64,000 bases of DNA from Solea solea. Lineage: Eukaryota; Chordata; Actinopteri; Pleuronectiformes; Soleidae. Shown here one piece after another: positions 22,909 to 35,800 of this stretch. How positions within the stretch are numbered: position 1 is the first letter of the stretch; the number at the start of each line of letters is the position of its first letter. Location: contig NC_081142.1 of assembly GCF_958295425.1 (NCBI RefSeq), positions 3,800,917-3,864,916 on the forward strand. Reading direction: 5' to 3'. A program made the position numbers and the translations under genes. The notes beneath the pieces were generated by a model that was not told the DNA's origin, ran no database searches, and saw only the letters and a list, made by a program, of their open reading frames with translations.

Positions 22909-23842
22909 GAGGCCTGGAGATGCTGCTGCTGCTGCTGCTGCTGCTGTGAAGCCTGGAGATGTTGCTGCTGCTGCTGCTGCTGTGAAGCCTGGAGATGTTG
23001 CTGCTGCTGTGAAGCCTGGAGACGCTGCTGCTGCTGCTGCTGCTGCTGTTGTTGTTGTAGCAAAAGGGGCTGCTGAATTTGTGCAGCGGGCTGGGCATTC
23101 GGTGCATTCTGGGAAATCAGAGACTCCAGATTAAAGTCATCTCCGAATGCAGCTGCATGTCCTGCCAATTCCTCCAGACCCAGCCTGCCCTCCGTGCTGT
23201 CTGGGGAGGGGGACGGTGAGACAGTCAGGTCCAAGATCTCGTTCAGGGAATTCTTGGAGGACAAGCTGGGTGACAACATTTGGTGAAGTGGAAGTGATGG
23301 GTTCTTTAACTGAGGAAAAGAGGAAAGGAAAGACTGGGGGTAAAACTGAGAGAAATTTGAGTTGAGGCTGACTGCGTTGGCGAGTGAACCCTGGTTGGTG
23401 GTAGAGGTGGTGGTGGAATTGTTGTGCCAGGTGTTCAGTTGCTGGGTCCGTTGCTGGGTTTGGCTGGGGTTTCTCTGTAAGGGCACCAGGGCTAAGTTCT
23501 GGGAGGGTGATGGCTGTGAAGGTTGGGTTTGGCCTGGCATTCTCGGTAGCTGAGAGAAGTTACCAGTTTGAGTCCTTGACAAAGCATTTTGGTTCAGTTT
23601 CAGTTTGAGGATCTGGTTCTGTGCGAGCGACTGAGCAAGAGACTGGTTCAGCATGGGTTTCTGGCTGAACAGATTTGCCAGCAGGTGCTTGTTCTCCTGC
23701 TCCATTTTACGCATGCGGTCCTCAGTGAGTCGCTGCTCCACCGCTTGCTGCTCTTTCTCTTTCCTTCTCCTCTTCACCTCCTCGTCCATGAGCAGAAGCT
23801 CCTCACGCACACGGGCCACGCAGTTCTCTGGGATCTTGATGC
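22437..23842 (-). CDS. sbno2: sbno2 last coding exon: Gln/Ser-rich C-terminal extension
   Basis: One exon of 1,406 nt opens [17 protein letters not shown], matching the family's last conserved block. It continues with a charged coiled-coil-like stretch ([12 protein letters not shown]), a Gln/Asn/Ser-rich region and a conserved-looking [15 protein letters not shown] motif (human SBNO2 has EVLDLTYSPP, from memory). The polyglutamine array follows, then Ser/Pro-rich sequence and a final [13 protein letters not shown] ... [11 protein letters not shown]. Human ends with a related EVLEDMLRSL ... RQSVIQF stretch, so the true C-terminus is retained and the extra length is internal. The stop codon is at 22437-22439. 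Confidence 0.93.
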
Positions 23843-26800
23843 CTTGGAAAGCAGAGGGGTGTGGTCAGGTCAGTTATCAGTTTATTATGCATATAATAAT
23901 AATAATAATAACAATAACAACAATGTTAATAATAATAATAATAATAATAATAAATACAATTTTAGAAAACCTAATTTCCCGTCATCACACAAAATCATTT
24001 TAGGCCTAACTAAGCACACACCATAAATACTAGATTGTTTACTGCTGTTGCCGTTACCTGTGCTGAGGTATGAAACAATGTAAAACAGGTTTATTATTGG
24101 ATATTCACACTGTGCTCAAATGTGTAATATAATATCTCCTAGTGTATTTCAGGGGTGTAAAATAATAATAATAAAAAAAAATCGATAATCAGTGATGATT
24201 ATCGATTAATCACAAGATTTAATGTTTATTCTGCCCCTTACTGTTGAGTAACATTACTTCAGATTGGAATGATGTAGCTGAAGCACTGAAAATACAAAAT
24301 ATTAAAATGGATGGATTTATTATGTATTGTATTGAATCAATTCACATCAAATTGTGCAGAATCATGCCATAATAAAAGGTTTCAAATGGGGACATTTATA
24401 TTTATAGTTTTTTTAATATCTACCTGGTGTCCCCACACTGATGAGTTTGGATCTACTTTTATCAAAGTTAAAATTTGGTATTACTTAGGTGCTCATTAAG
24501 GAGATCAGCAGAGACAAATGAGGGAAGTGAGCATCGGTTTCATTTCCTCAATATGTCATAAACATGTGTAAGCACTTCCCAACCTATCCTGCCACTGAAA
24601 CTACTTATTTGTAAATTCAAAATGATATTTTTATCTCCCAGTGAGATTTTTTCACTCTGCACTCTTACAGTACCATCTATGCAGTCGAGTCACAATGCAA
24701 CATCAGGCAGGGGAGAGGTACTCACCGACTTGCTTGTTGTGCTGCTTTGTTCTGAGGCGAACAATCTGCAGGATGCTGGAGCTGGTGATGTCAGACACCA
24801 CGTCAGACACACGCTTCCACACACGCAGCAGAGCACCACACAACATGTGGTACTGACGCAGACGCATGCCCTGCAGACACTCCTGGCCTTCCTCAATTTT
24901 CTTACACTTCCCGTTCCTATGGAGAATGAAAAGAAGATAAAAAAATATATACATTGCAATAACTACTGCAAATGTGATTTTGAAACCACCCTGACTGAAT
25001 CTTAATAATATCAGCCTGCAGTGTAGCATGTAGTGAGTCAATTAATCCAAAGGGGACAGGGAAGCGTCCTGCTTACCAGTTGGCATGGCTGCATTTCTTG
25101 AAAGAGAATGTGAATTGGTTCTCCCAGTTGTCTCTGGCTTCCTCTGGAGTCACCTGGAAAAGACAATGTACGCAGAAATGAGCTAAGATCTCTGCTGAGC
25201 AGCCTTACCAAAATATAAACTTTGATGATGAACTTTTGCTTCATATCAAAAGGTTTATCTAATTTCAACACTGAAACTTCATTATATCAAAGAAGAAAAT
25301 GGTGTCAAATGGTCATGATCACAGTTGTTTAATATTTCCCTTACTGCTTAGTTCAAAACCATCTGGACCAGTGCCTATCAATGACCACATGGTGGCAGCA
25401 AACTCCATATTCGCAATCATAAAATGATGACTACAGACCAAATAATTTAAGAAGATTGAAAAAGTGCAGTCTTTTCCTTTCAAACCTTTCCTGCAGTTGA
25501 GATTTTTTCCCCTCAAATATACTGACATTTTGAACTGTACATATGGTTGATGAAGAAATCATTGGACCATTACCTTCCGGTAACGTTGGAGGAGTTTGTC
25601 CAGGCTCTCAGGATGGGTTTGCTTCCCAATGTTGGGCTTAAAGACAATTAAGTTTTTGCCTCTTCCTTGCTCAGCCAGCAGCACACAGGGGTTGTTACCT
25701 CGCAGCTGTGGAGAAGCAGCACACACAGTGAATATGTACAAAAAGAAAACCCTTTCAGTTTATTTATTTACTTATTTTACGTATTGCAAATTAATGAACA
25801 TCAACATGAATATGCCAGATTATAGCCACTGGCAAATTTACATTTGTAGTCCCTAAGAAGCTTCATGGAATAAAACTAAACACACAAGTGGATGCACAAG
25901 ACGAAAACAGAAATGACAATAACAACAAATAAGGACAAACAAAGTAGACTGTGCTCAACTAACAAAGACAAAATACTACCAAATATAATATGTGATGCAG
26001 CAAGGCAAACCAAGAGACAGAGATATAAAACATCTCAAACTGCTTAGGGGACAAATGTTAGAGTATCTGGTGCTTAAGTGCTTTTGTATTACACACAGAC
26101 CTTTTAAGAGTTTGAAATAAATGACACATTGCCAGAATTTTTATTACACTTAGAATTGAAAGGAAATTGTGCAATTTGCACTTTTATACAGAGTTTCAGA
26201 ATTCATGATTAATATATAAACATACAAACAGTATTGTAGTTAGAGGTGGTCACAGATCAGGTATGTACCATGAAACAGGACCAAATGTGCGGGAAGTATA
26301 AAGAACATGCATTTAATGTATAAAGAAAATGTTTTAAATGTTTCAAGAGCAATATATCTAAAGAAATATTAAAGCAGCTATGGAAAATGTGCATTAAGCA
26401 TTCAGGTGACAGGTCACATTACTCTTACTCTGTGAGGTTACTTTATTTACTCTGACATGGACTAACCTTCTGGGACAGGTAGAATCCCTCATCAGGACTG
26501 CTGAGCTTCAGTGACCTGTTGTAGGCCTCATCCCAGGGCATTCCTCTGTCCACACTGATCTACATGTGCAACAACAGAGAGAGACTTGAGTAGGAGGAGG
26601 GGCTAAGTGTGCAAACAACCCTACACCGGTATCCTTAAAGCCAAACAGAAATCTAACAAATAATTAACAACATATAGTTACTTGTACATAGACTGAGGCA
26701 AATACTCAACATGCTAAACCGATCCTGGCTGCTCTGCTGCCAGCTTTGAAATGTCAAAATGTAGATTAGCCTGCAGATGACAGCTAAGAGCAGAAGATAG

Positions 26801-29800
26801 TAGTAATTATCCTGCTCCCACCTACAACAAATGTCTACATAGGCTCCTCAGCCCTGGGCTAATCCTGTATGATCACAGTCTTACCGCTGGAAAAGAAACA
26901 CCAATTTGACTACAGACATCAATATTCAAGTTTTACACACTTTTTGGTTACATAAGCCCTGGTAACTTATGTAACCAAAAAGTGTGTAAAGTTGAAGCTT
27001 TGTAAAGAAAATCATATTGAATTTATAGTCACTAAGAAAACAGCTTTGCTGCCATTGAGAATGAACTATTATTATTTGGTCAGCTGGGAAAATAAAAACT
27101 CGGAAAGAGATTTACAGTTTTTGGACATTGAGTGTCCTTCTAAATGCACTTTTGATTCATAATGCTAATGCTATGTCTGTACACACAACAAGGCATCTTT
27201 TACCAGACAAAGACATTCACATTTTGACGCTGTATTATGCCTGTGCTGATCAGTAGATACGGCTCTGTGATGATAGTGGAAATTGCAGAACATTGAAGTT
27301 GACCAGCATAACCTAACCCTGTTCAAACCGCTATTAAACCCCGAGTCATTTGGTGTCATTTCTGCACATTTCTGTCCATTTTCTCTGAATGTGGATTTAG
27401 GTCCACCTCCAACAAAAAAAAAAAAAAAAAAAAAAACATGGGAAAAGAGCTAAACATTGAAAACAGGAAGGACACTTGGCAAAAACATGGGATGCAAGAA
27501 AATCCTGTTGAATAATGCTAGGCAGCAGCTAATTCAATTTAAAAAATGTTTTCCTCGTTTGAATATGAACATGCAAGCCGGAATGTGTAGCATCTCTCTG
27601 CAAACACAGAATGTGGTTTGAACTGGCCCTTAAACAACAGCTGTAGGAGTCCAGAGGGGCATGTAATGCCTATAAATAAAATGTTTAAATGAAAGCTCCG
27701 AGGATGAAGTCCTGCCGTGCCTACCTTATAGAGAACAACCTGTCCATCCTGAGGGTTTCCAACTGTCAGGAAAGATTCCTGCTTCTCCTCATAGATCTCA
27801 TCGTTACCAGGGGCAAGGTCTGTCAGAGACACAAAAGAACAGGCAATCCAAAATAATTACCCACGATAGAGGATCAATCCACAAGAGGCAATTACAATCG
27901 AATTTACGATTCCATGTGTTGACAGACATACACTGTGTGAAGAAAGGAGCAGCGATCTCGTCGTCTGTGTTCTACAAACAGCTCTGATATAATTTATTTC
28001 ATAATTTAGCAAGTATAGTTGTAAGATACAGTATGTACTAATTATTAAACAGGCATTTTAAAGTGGTAACAGATTTCCTCACTGTGTTTTTTATTTTTTT
28101 TATTTTTGTAGTTGTAACAGATTGCTTCTATCAGTAAAGCCTTAAACTTTGAGTAACATTTGCCGTGTGTACCTAAGATTCCCATGTCGTATTTGCCCTC
28201 CTTCTTGTCTTTCTCGATAAGGTAGTCGAAGTTATCAGTGAAGTACTGGAAGAGATAGTTCTGCTTGTGAACCTCCAGGCCCAGGATACGATTTAGGAAC
28301 TTGGTGATGCTGCAATCTGAGGTAAACAAAACAGAACACAAAAGTTGTTATACTCATTTGTGTGGCCTGGGCCTTTGAGTGGCCTTGGTCGTGATCATCA
28401 CTAGTATACTGGGATGAAATTTGCCTGCATGATTTTGGATACCTTTCTCAGTACTGATCCCAAAGCGAGGTTCCCTACAAAAGATGCCCACGTCCATCAT
28501 TCCGAGTTTCATGTCTGAAATACAGAAAAACATGTTTGTTTTTTTCGAGGCTCAATCACAGATAATGTTCTCTGTTCACAGATGCTGAACATGCAGTACC
28601 TCTGAAGAAGATGGCTTCACCCCCTGGGTAGCCTTTTGGAGGAGGCACCTTGTTTTCTATGTGACCAAGGATTGCTTTGGTGATCTTATCCAGAGCCTTG
28701 GTACCATACTGCAAGAAAAGGGAAATTAGAATTAGTATTATTAAAAGACACTGTACTACTAAAAACGACATGTCAAGCAAAAGGTAATACTGGGTTCAGA
28801 ATATTATTTCTTACCTTGTTTTCGAAATTGTACTTGCTCAGATCTCTGGATTCAGTGGCTCGTCTGTCTCCATGTGTTAATGCACCCTACAAAGCGAATA
28901 ATAATAACAATTACTATTATAGTCATAGCAGTTGGAGTCGTAATAGCTCTTCCAAGATCATCACACTAATACAGACCGACATACATGAATCTGAATTGGT
29001 GCAATGAAACATCCAGACCTCAATGCTCTGATAAAGCATGAGTGAATACCAACCTAACAAGTATTGATAAATGGATTACAATAACATAAGTTGTCATACA
29101 TTTTGAGTTACTTCACATGTGTGTATTTATTATGTTGCATAAACTAGGACAAAATTACCTAATCTGCATAATTCCAAGTGTAAATCAAGTTTCATGATCA
29201 GTTACACTTCAGATTATCTTCTTCTGTGTGGCCCAAAATGAAAAACCCAAATAGATTTAATTTCCTAAAATATAGAGCAAGAATGCTATTAATGTTGTTC
29301 TTTGGTGAAAATTACATCTGGAGATTTTTCTGTACTTGATAGATTTCATGAAAAGTGTGATGGAGATGAGGGAAATTAAGCCAAGTCAGCAGCAGGCTGG
29401 CCTTGTAGCTGGCTGCGGTCCCTGCCACACAGAGGAATGCCTTCCCTTCAAATTCTATAACAAAGGGTTGCCTTTGCCAAATATGACTTCACTGCTGATT
29501 TGAAGTCAGCCTGTAACAAAGGTATTCAGCTATCTAGTTGCAGTACGTGTGAGTGTGTCTCTTTCTCTCTCGCCGTGTATTTGTGTTGTTGTATCGGGTT
29601 TGGGCAGACAAGTGAACGAGATGTGACCTCTCCTTGATGCAGATTTACCGAACGCATCTGGCAAATACAGGAATGACTTCCTGGAACCGCCATCCCCTCA
29701 CACCCTCCTTGCCCTCTTCCCAAAAGAACTGTCATGCTGTGTCACTATGGAAATAAATGACTGCTTGCCCTGAAATGCATTGATAATTGTGGAAAATGAC

Positions 29801-32800
29801 CAAGGACTTTTAAATTATCCAGGAAAGCTCTTTTGCCTTTTTTTTTTTTTTTTGCTTATTCAGTTTTCCATTGTGGAGCTCAGTAAGGGAAAGGCCCAGA
29901 ATCTCTTGAGGTTTGTGGAAAAATATTTGATGAAACTTCAAGTAAACCGACAATAAAGAGACTTTATAGAGGGTTTCTGGAGGAGGGAATACCCGGGGAG
30001 ACAGGAAGGACAGGGGGTGACGGTAGGGTGAAGTTGCAAATGGCAGAGTTGATGGCAATATTGAGCCCAACAATCAACAAACATAAAATACAGATCCTCT
30101 CTGTTTACAGCGGAAAATTCTTCTCACTGAGACCAAAAGATGACACAGATCGTTTTCCCAAGACACAAATAAAGAAAACATGGGTTTAAAAAATGTGCAA
30201 AACAAAAAGAGGAAAAGCAACATGCACCCATACACACAAATGAAGCAAATATGTAAGTTTACCAGGCTTTCTAGTCTCTTCGCCACAATGGAGGCAAAAC
30301 GTCTCTCCCCGGCCAACTCTGAGATAAGGAAGATGTACTCTGGTGCCGTCACCTGATTGGACCGATGGGTGCGACCTGAGAATGACAAAGTATGACAAAA
30401 CATGACGAGAAGATAGTAATAATGTACTTGTTTCCTTAAAATGGATGTTCATAATTTCACAAGTCAGAAATCTCTACAGGCAGCAAAAGTGTAGTTATGC
30501 TGCATTTACTGCTTTAAAGCCGAGTTCTTTCTACCAGCTCAAGATGGTTAAAACTTTATGGCTGTTTCGGTGGCCCACAGGACCACCAATGCTGCGGGAT
30601 TACTGTTTGTGCAAGATGTGTTTGTGTGTGTAAGCGAGAGAGAGAAAGAGCAACAGTGAGGCAGTAATTGCTGTATACAGCGCTACAACGAAACAACACG
30701 ATTTATGTTACTATGAGAAGTGTGAAATAAATAAAGCAAACTTGGCTACGGCTGCCACAGTAGAGGCAAACACTCTGGGATCATCATATTTGTGGTCTTA
30801 TCTCAAGATCGAAATCAAATGGAGTGCCTGAAAATATTCACAAACCAGACAATATTTATTAAGGCTTGAAAATACACATGAGCTACATATTATGTGATTT
30901 GAAAATCATTTTAACAGCAGCTCATCTTGGTTGCATTTTATGTGAAACAGATGAACAGACTTACCAGCAGCAAAGATACACTTGTAGATACATATTACAC
31001 AGCAGTGAATTGTAAGTATAATATTGTAAAATGTTTCTTGGAGGCTTATTGAAACAAAGTAATGTCAGCAATAAAATAAAGAAAACGTTTTCACCTCGAC
31101 CTCCTTTGACACCCTGGGCACAAACCAGGTTCTGTAGTTAATCTGTTTAGTTCATGTTTGTAATAACACACTCTCATGATCCATTCAAATGTTAGTATTG
31201 TTACAGCATATGTTCAAGATTATTAAAAATGACTGGCTTCACTTTAACATGAAGTGCAAAAAAAAAGTCAACTAATCATCAAATACCAGAGAAATGTGGG
31301 GCTGTATTCATGTGGCTTTCTTATAAAAAGAGTTGCTCAAGGCGATGACATGCTCAGAAAATTCTAATAACTATGACATCTCCAAGATAAAAGTTGTTTT
31401 GTTCAAAGAAGGAAAACTAAGGCTTGATCCTAGTAAGAGGGACTATATTCAGGTTTCTTATGCAGAAGAGAAAATTGTGTTCGGGGTTATTAATGAAACC
31501 TTTGCCAGCAAACTTTAATATGTTGAATGACACCTTTTTGAGTAATTAATCCTGTTTGTCTGCTCACAACCACAGGGAATGAGGCATTGATCTCATTCCG
31601 GTAAATGATGGTCATCAGTACGGTCGGATTTCCTGGTTCTCGTACTTTCATTTCTTTTTCCTCCATTTTTCGTTTGCTTGTAAACTAACTACACTACGTA
31701 TACTGACTTGTCAGCAATTACAGGAATTGATGAACGCTAATTTTCCCCGGGGCCATGGAAGCTCAGAGCAAGAAGGTTCCTTGTTCGAATCCTGGTTGGA
31801 CCAAGGCCTTTCACATGCTGTGGAATTAGCATGTGTTCCCCCATGAGTGTATAAGTAGATTTTTTCAGAGTTTGTTAATTTAGTTTACGGTCTTCACAAT
31901 GTTATTAATTTTCTTCATCAACTACCAAAAAACATCCAAGTCAAAGCTAATTTTTAAAATCATTTGCTTTTTTCTATTATGAGGAAATCAACTTTAGGGT
32001 GTGTATTTATAAAGTGTGTACATACAGTATGTGAGCACAATCCAACTGAACTAGAAGAACGCTACGGGTCAGAAAGTGTGTGTATTAAGAGACAGTTCTA
32101 ATAAAAATCAGTAAACATTAAATCATATTATTAGGAATAATTGTTTCTTCAGTCAAATGTTAATAGCTGAGCTACTGTATTTTAACATCGGTCATAATGG
32201 TGGTACTTGGTATAAAACGTTTATTAATTACTGTGAACAATTAAATCATCAATGACGCTTTGTGTGTGTGTGTGAGAGAGGGAGAGAGAAAGTGAGAGAG
32301 AGCTCATAAAAAAATAGGTGCATACACAGAGGGTGTATTCATCTGAAACTCTGTCACTTAACCGATATTGAGTGATGTATTAAGCAACTGTAGCTCTTAG
32401 AGCAAAACATGTGAAATAGCTGACAGCAACCTCACATCAACAACAGTGTTTCACTAAAACAATTGAGCCTTATATATTGTAGTCTTTGTCCTAAAGAATG
32501 AAAGAATGAAAAATAAAACTAGACAGGTCTCTTTACAGTGATTCTTTCCTGAACTATATATCACTGACAGAGAAAATGGTAGATCCAAGCACACTTTTCA
32601 AATGAAAGAAAACATACTAATTATGAAAAATCATACTCAAGCCAAATGCTTACAATGGCATCAGACGTTCCTTCTTTCTTTGTAACTCAGTGAATGTCCT
32701 TTTTTTCCCCTACCCTTTTACCTTTGAGAGACTCATAAAAGATTCAGTTCCTTGACTCACCAAACTGCTGAATAGCCCGGTCTGCACTCCACGGCAGCTC

Positions 32801-35800
32801 CAGAGTCATGTGGACTCGGCGTTTCTGGTTTTTCACCCGCTTGTCTGCCTGCAGGGAAATCCCAGAGCTGGCTGCCTCTGAGATGATGGCCACCAGCTGG
32901 AAAAGAGAGGATTATATTAGGATGATTGCTGGAAATCTTAATGAACAAGAGGTTATGAATTTGATGTTTCTGACCTTCTCTCCACACATGAAGCGGTCTT
33001 TTTCCTTGAGGTTGATGTGGTCGATGGTAAGACCCTGCTCAGCCCTGGACTCGTAGCGGACACTGCCATCAGGACGTCGAACCACACGCCCCTTACGACC
33101 AGTCATCTGCAGACAAAACCATAAATGATAGCGTTCAAGGTGTTGCCGACAAGTGAAGACCCTGCGGCATTTCTAGTGGAGTGTGGATTTTTCATACCTC
33201 TGAGACTTTATCTGGTCCTCCAAACTTATCAATGAGCTCGTCCAAGGTATTAAGAGGTAGTTCTTTACCCAGTGCGGATATTTTGTGAAGGAGGCCCTGC
33301 TTCATCTCCTCTATCCTTGCTGTGAACACAATGCAGGGGGGGAAATTAGGTGAGAGTCACAAACGTACCACAGCACAGGAAGTTCGTATCAGCTTGATAT
33401 TTCTGGAAATGGATAGAAACATAGCAGAGGTGGGAGCAAAAATGCATCTGAAAGCAACTGAGTTTTCTTATTAGAGACTTAAAAGAACTTCTGATTGTAG
33501 GGCAGTAAATTAAATGTGCTTGGATTGATATAAATGTCCACCTCCTGTTTACTGGAAGTCAGGCACAGAATGAACTGTTGACTTTATAGCTTCATTACAG
33601 AAAACAGAGGAAACCAAAGTCTTTTTTGAAAAATATAATGTAGGTCCATTCTCTGAAACAAACAAAGAGTAAATGTAGGAGAGGAGGGAAAAGTAATGGA
33701 TGGTGCAGAGTGAGGAAATATCTGAGCGTGGGCAGTGACATCAGCGTTTCTTTGTTTTTTTTTACAATACTGGCAGAATTAAAGCTTCTTCCTCTACTAC
33801 TATTAGACAGATACTACTATCAGACTTTTTTAAGATTCTGCACATGTCCACAAGTGGATTATTCTGATTTATGGCTTGATGCATGTACAATATACACCCA
33901 CTATAATTGGATTATTTATTTGTGAACAGGGAAGTTGTAATTTCTAATCAGAATGATTTTAATTGGATTGAAGAGCTACTGTTTCATCAAGACACCAACA
34001 CCAAGAACCACAATATCTTTTTTTGACTAATCTTCTCACGTAAAAAAAAACCCCACAATCATCTCCTCACCTGTCTGGTAGCTAGTGTGGTTTACAAAGA
34101 TGACATCATCGTTGTCTAACAGGGAGTCAGGTGAGGAGTTAGAGTCTGTGTCCATGCCGTCAGTGTCACTGCTGCTGTCATCAGTGATGTTGATCACGCC
34201 ACCGCTGTCCACTGTGTGCTTGGGTACCTTGGTTTGTCGACCTCTGGGTTTCCCTGAAGTCACAATGTGATAAGAAACTAGAGTAAGAAAACAAGAGTAT
34301 TTCAAAAGTGTTATCATTATTTCCTAAAATGATTGCAGGCCAGATATGTTTTATTTTGGACCCGATTGTGATGAAAACAACCAGATACAAACAAATATAA
34401 ACATTCACCGGCCACTTTACCAGATATACCCACTGAACAGCTTGTTAATGCAAATATATAATCAGTCAATTACATGGCAGCAACTCAATGCATTTAGGCA
34501 TCGGGAAATTATCAGAATAACTTGATGAAGTTCAAACTGAGCATCAAGAATGAGGAAGAAAGGTGATTTTGAACGTGGCATGCTTGTTGGTGCCAGACAG
34601 GCTGGTCTGAGTATTTTAAAAACAGCTTCTTGGATTTTATCACATAACCATCTCTAGGGTTTACAGAGAATGGTCCAAAAAAGAAAATAAATCCAGTGAG
34701 CTGTGGTTCTCTGGGTGAAACTGCCTTGTTGATGCCAGGGGTAGGAGGAAATTGGCCAGACTGGTTCAAGATAGCAGCAGAAAGGCAATAGTAAATCAAA
34801 TAACCACTTGTTACAACCAAGATATGTAGAAGATCTATGAACGCACAGCAGGCCGATGGGCTACAAAAGCAGAGGACCACACCTGGTAACTAATAAAGTG
34901 ACCTAGAATTATGTGTATAAAATCTACAAAGCTGAGCACTGGGTATGCAAAACAGTAGTTAAAAAACAATATGTTAATGCATCCTCTTCACTTACGTTTC
35001 CTCTTATTCCCTGGTGCCTTCTCTCTCCTCTGCTTTTCCGAAGGGAAATGTTTTGTCACAAGAGACTGGAAAACTCCCCTAAATTAAAGAGAAAGAGGAG
35101 AAAGAAAATGTGATTAAGTCAGGAAAGAGATAGGGACAACCCAGGGCAGTTAGACTCTGTGAATTCCTATCATGTCAGGTACTGACAGGCAGATTAGCAC
35201 GTTATGCATGATTTATTATACTCATTTAGACATTCAAGAATGGCAGCTGCAAGGAGTTTGGGGTCAAACAAGTTGAGAGCACTTAGGCGTTCTTTTCTTT
35301 CTTGTTTTCCTTGGGTAAGTTGTAGGCTAATTAAATAGCTGCTAATGAAAGAGACTAGCTGACTAAATGGTGAGGACTTAAACCACATGGCCTAAATACC
35401 CGGTGGTTTATAGGTGACATGTTTTCCTCAGGCTTGGGAGTTTAATGAGGCAACAAAACAAAATGGAAAAAACCTAGAGACAATGGTGGCTTCTGCCAAA
35501 AAAACAATAACTTCTACACATGGGGACACAGGAATCAGAAATGCATCGACATGGACAATGCACAGCTTTTCTGTTGTCATTCAAAACTTTAGTTTCAATG
35601 TTTTTCTTATTTCGGTAAAATAACAGACAATGTTTTTCAAAAGTTACTCACTCTGCTGCAGAGACAAATCTGTCCAAATGTCCATCATTCTCATCCAGAA
35701 CCTCTCTGGTGCGAGACTCTCCAGTTGACTGAAGGCCAATAACGATGCACTGCAGTGGAAAATGATTTTTTTAACACATCAATCAATTTTTACTGAGTTA

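Larger units (their letters stand above)
23843..28172 (-). other. Introns in the 3' half of sbno2
   Basis: Introns over 300 bases here are 23843-24725, 25154-25573, 25706-26466, 26560-27724 and 27820-28172. They contain an AAT microsatellite, a small inverted repeat at 24180-24207, a perfect hairpin at 26932-26990 and a poly(A) tract at about 27413-27436. No additional exon is needed: the flanking exons are contiguous with human SBNO2 as remembered. Confidence 0.65.

Noticed and set aside
22790..23134. Plus-strand open frame with long alanine runs
   Set aside because: Polyalanine is the antisense reading of the sbno2 CAG array; the minus strand has the continuous conserved frame.
34512..34880. 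Minus-strand open frame of 122 codons
   Set aside because: Antisense of the Tc1-like transposon relic.
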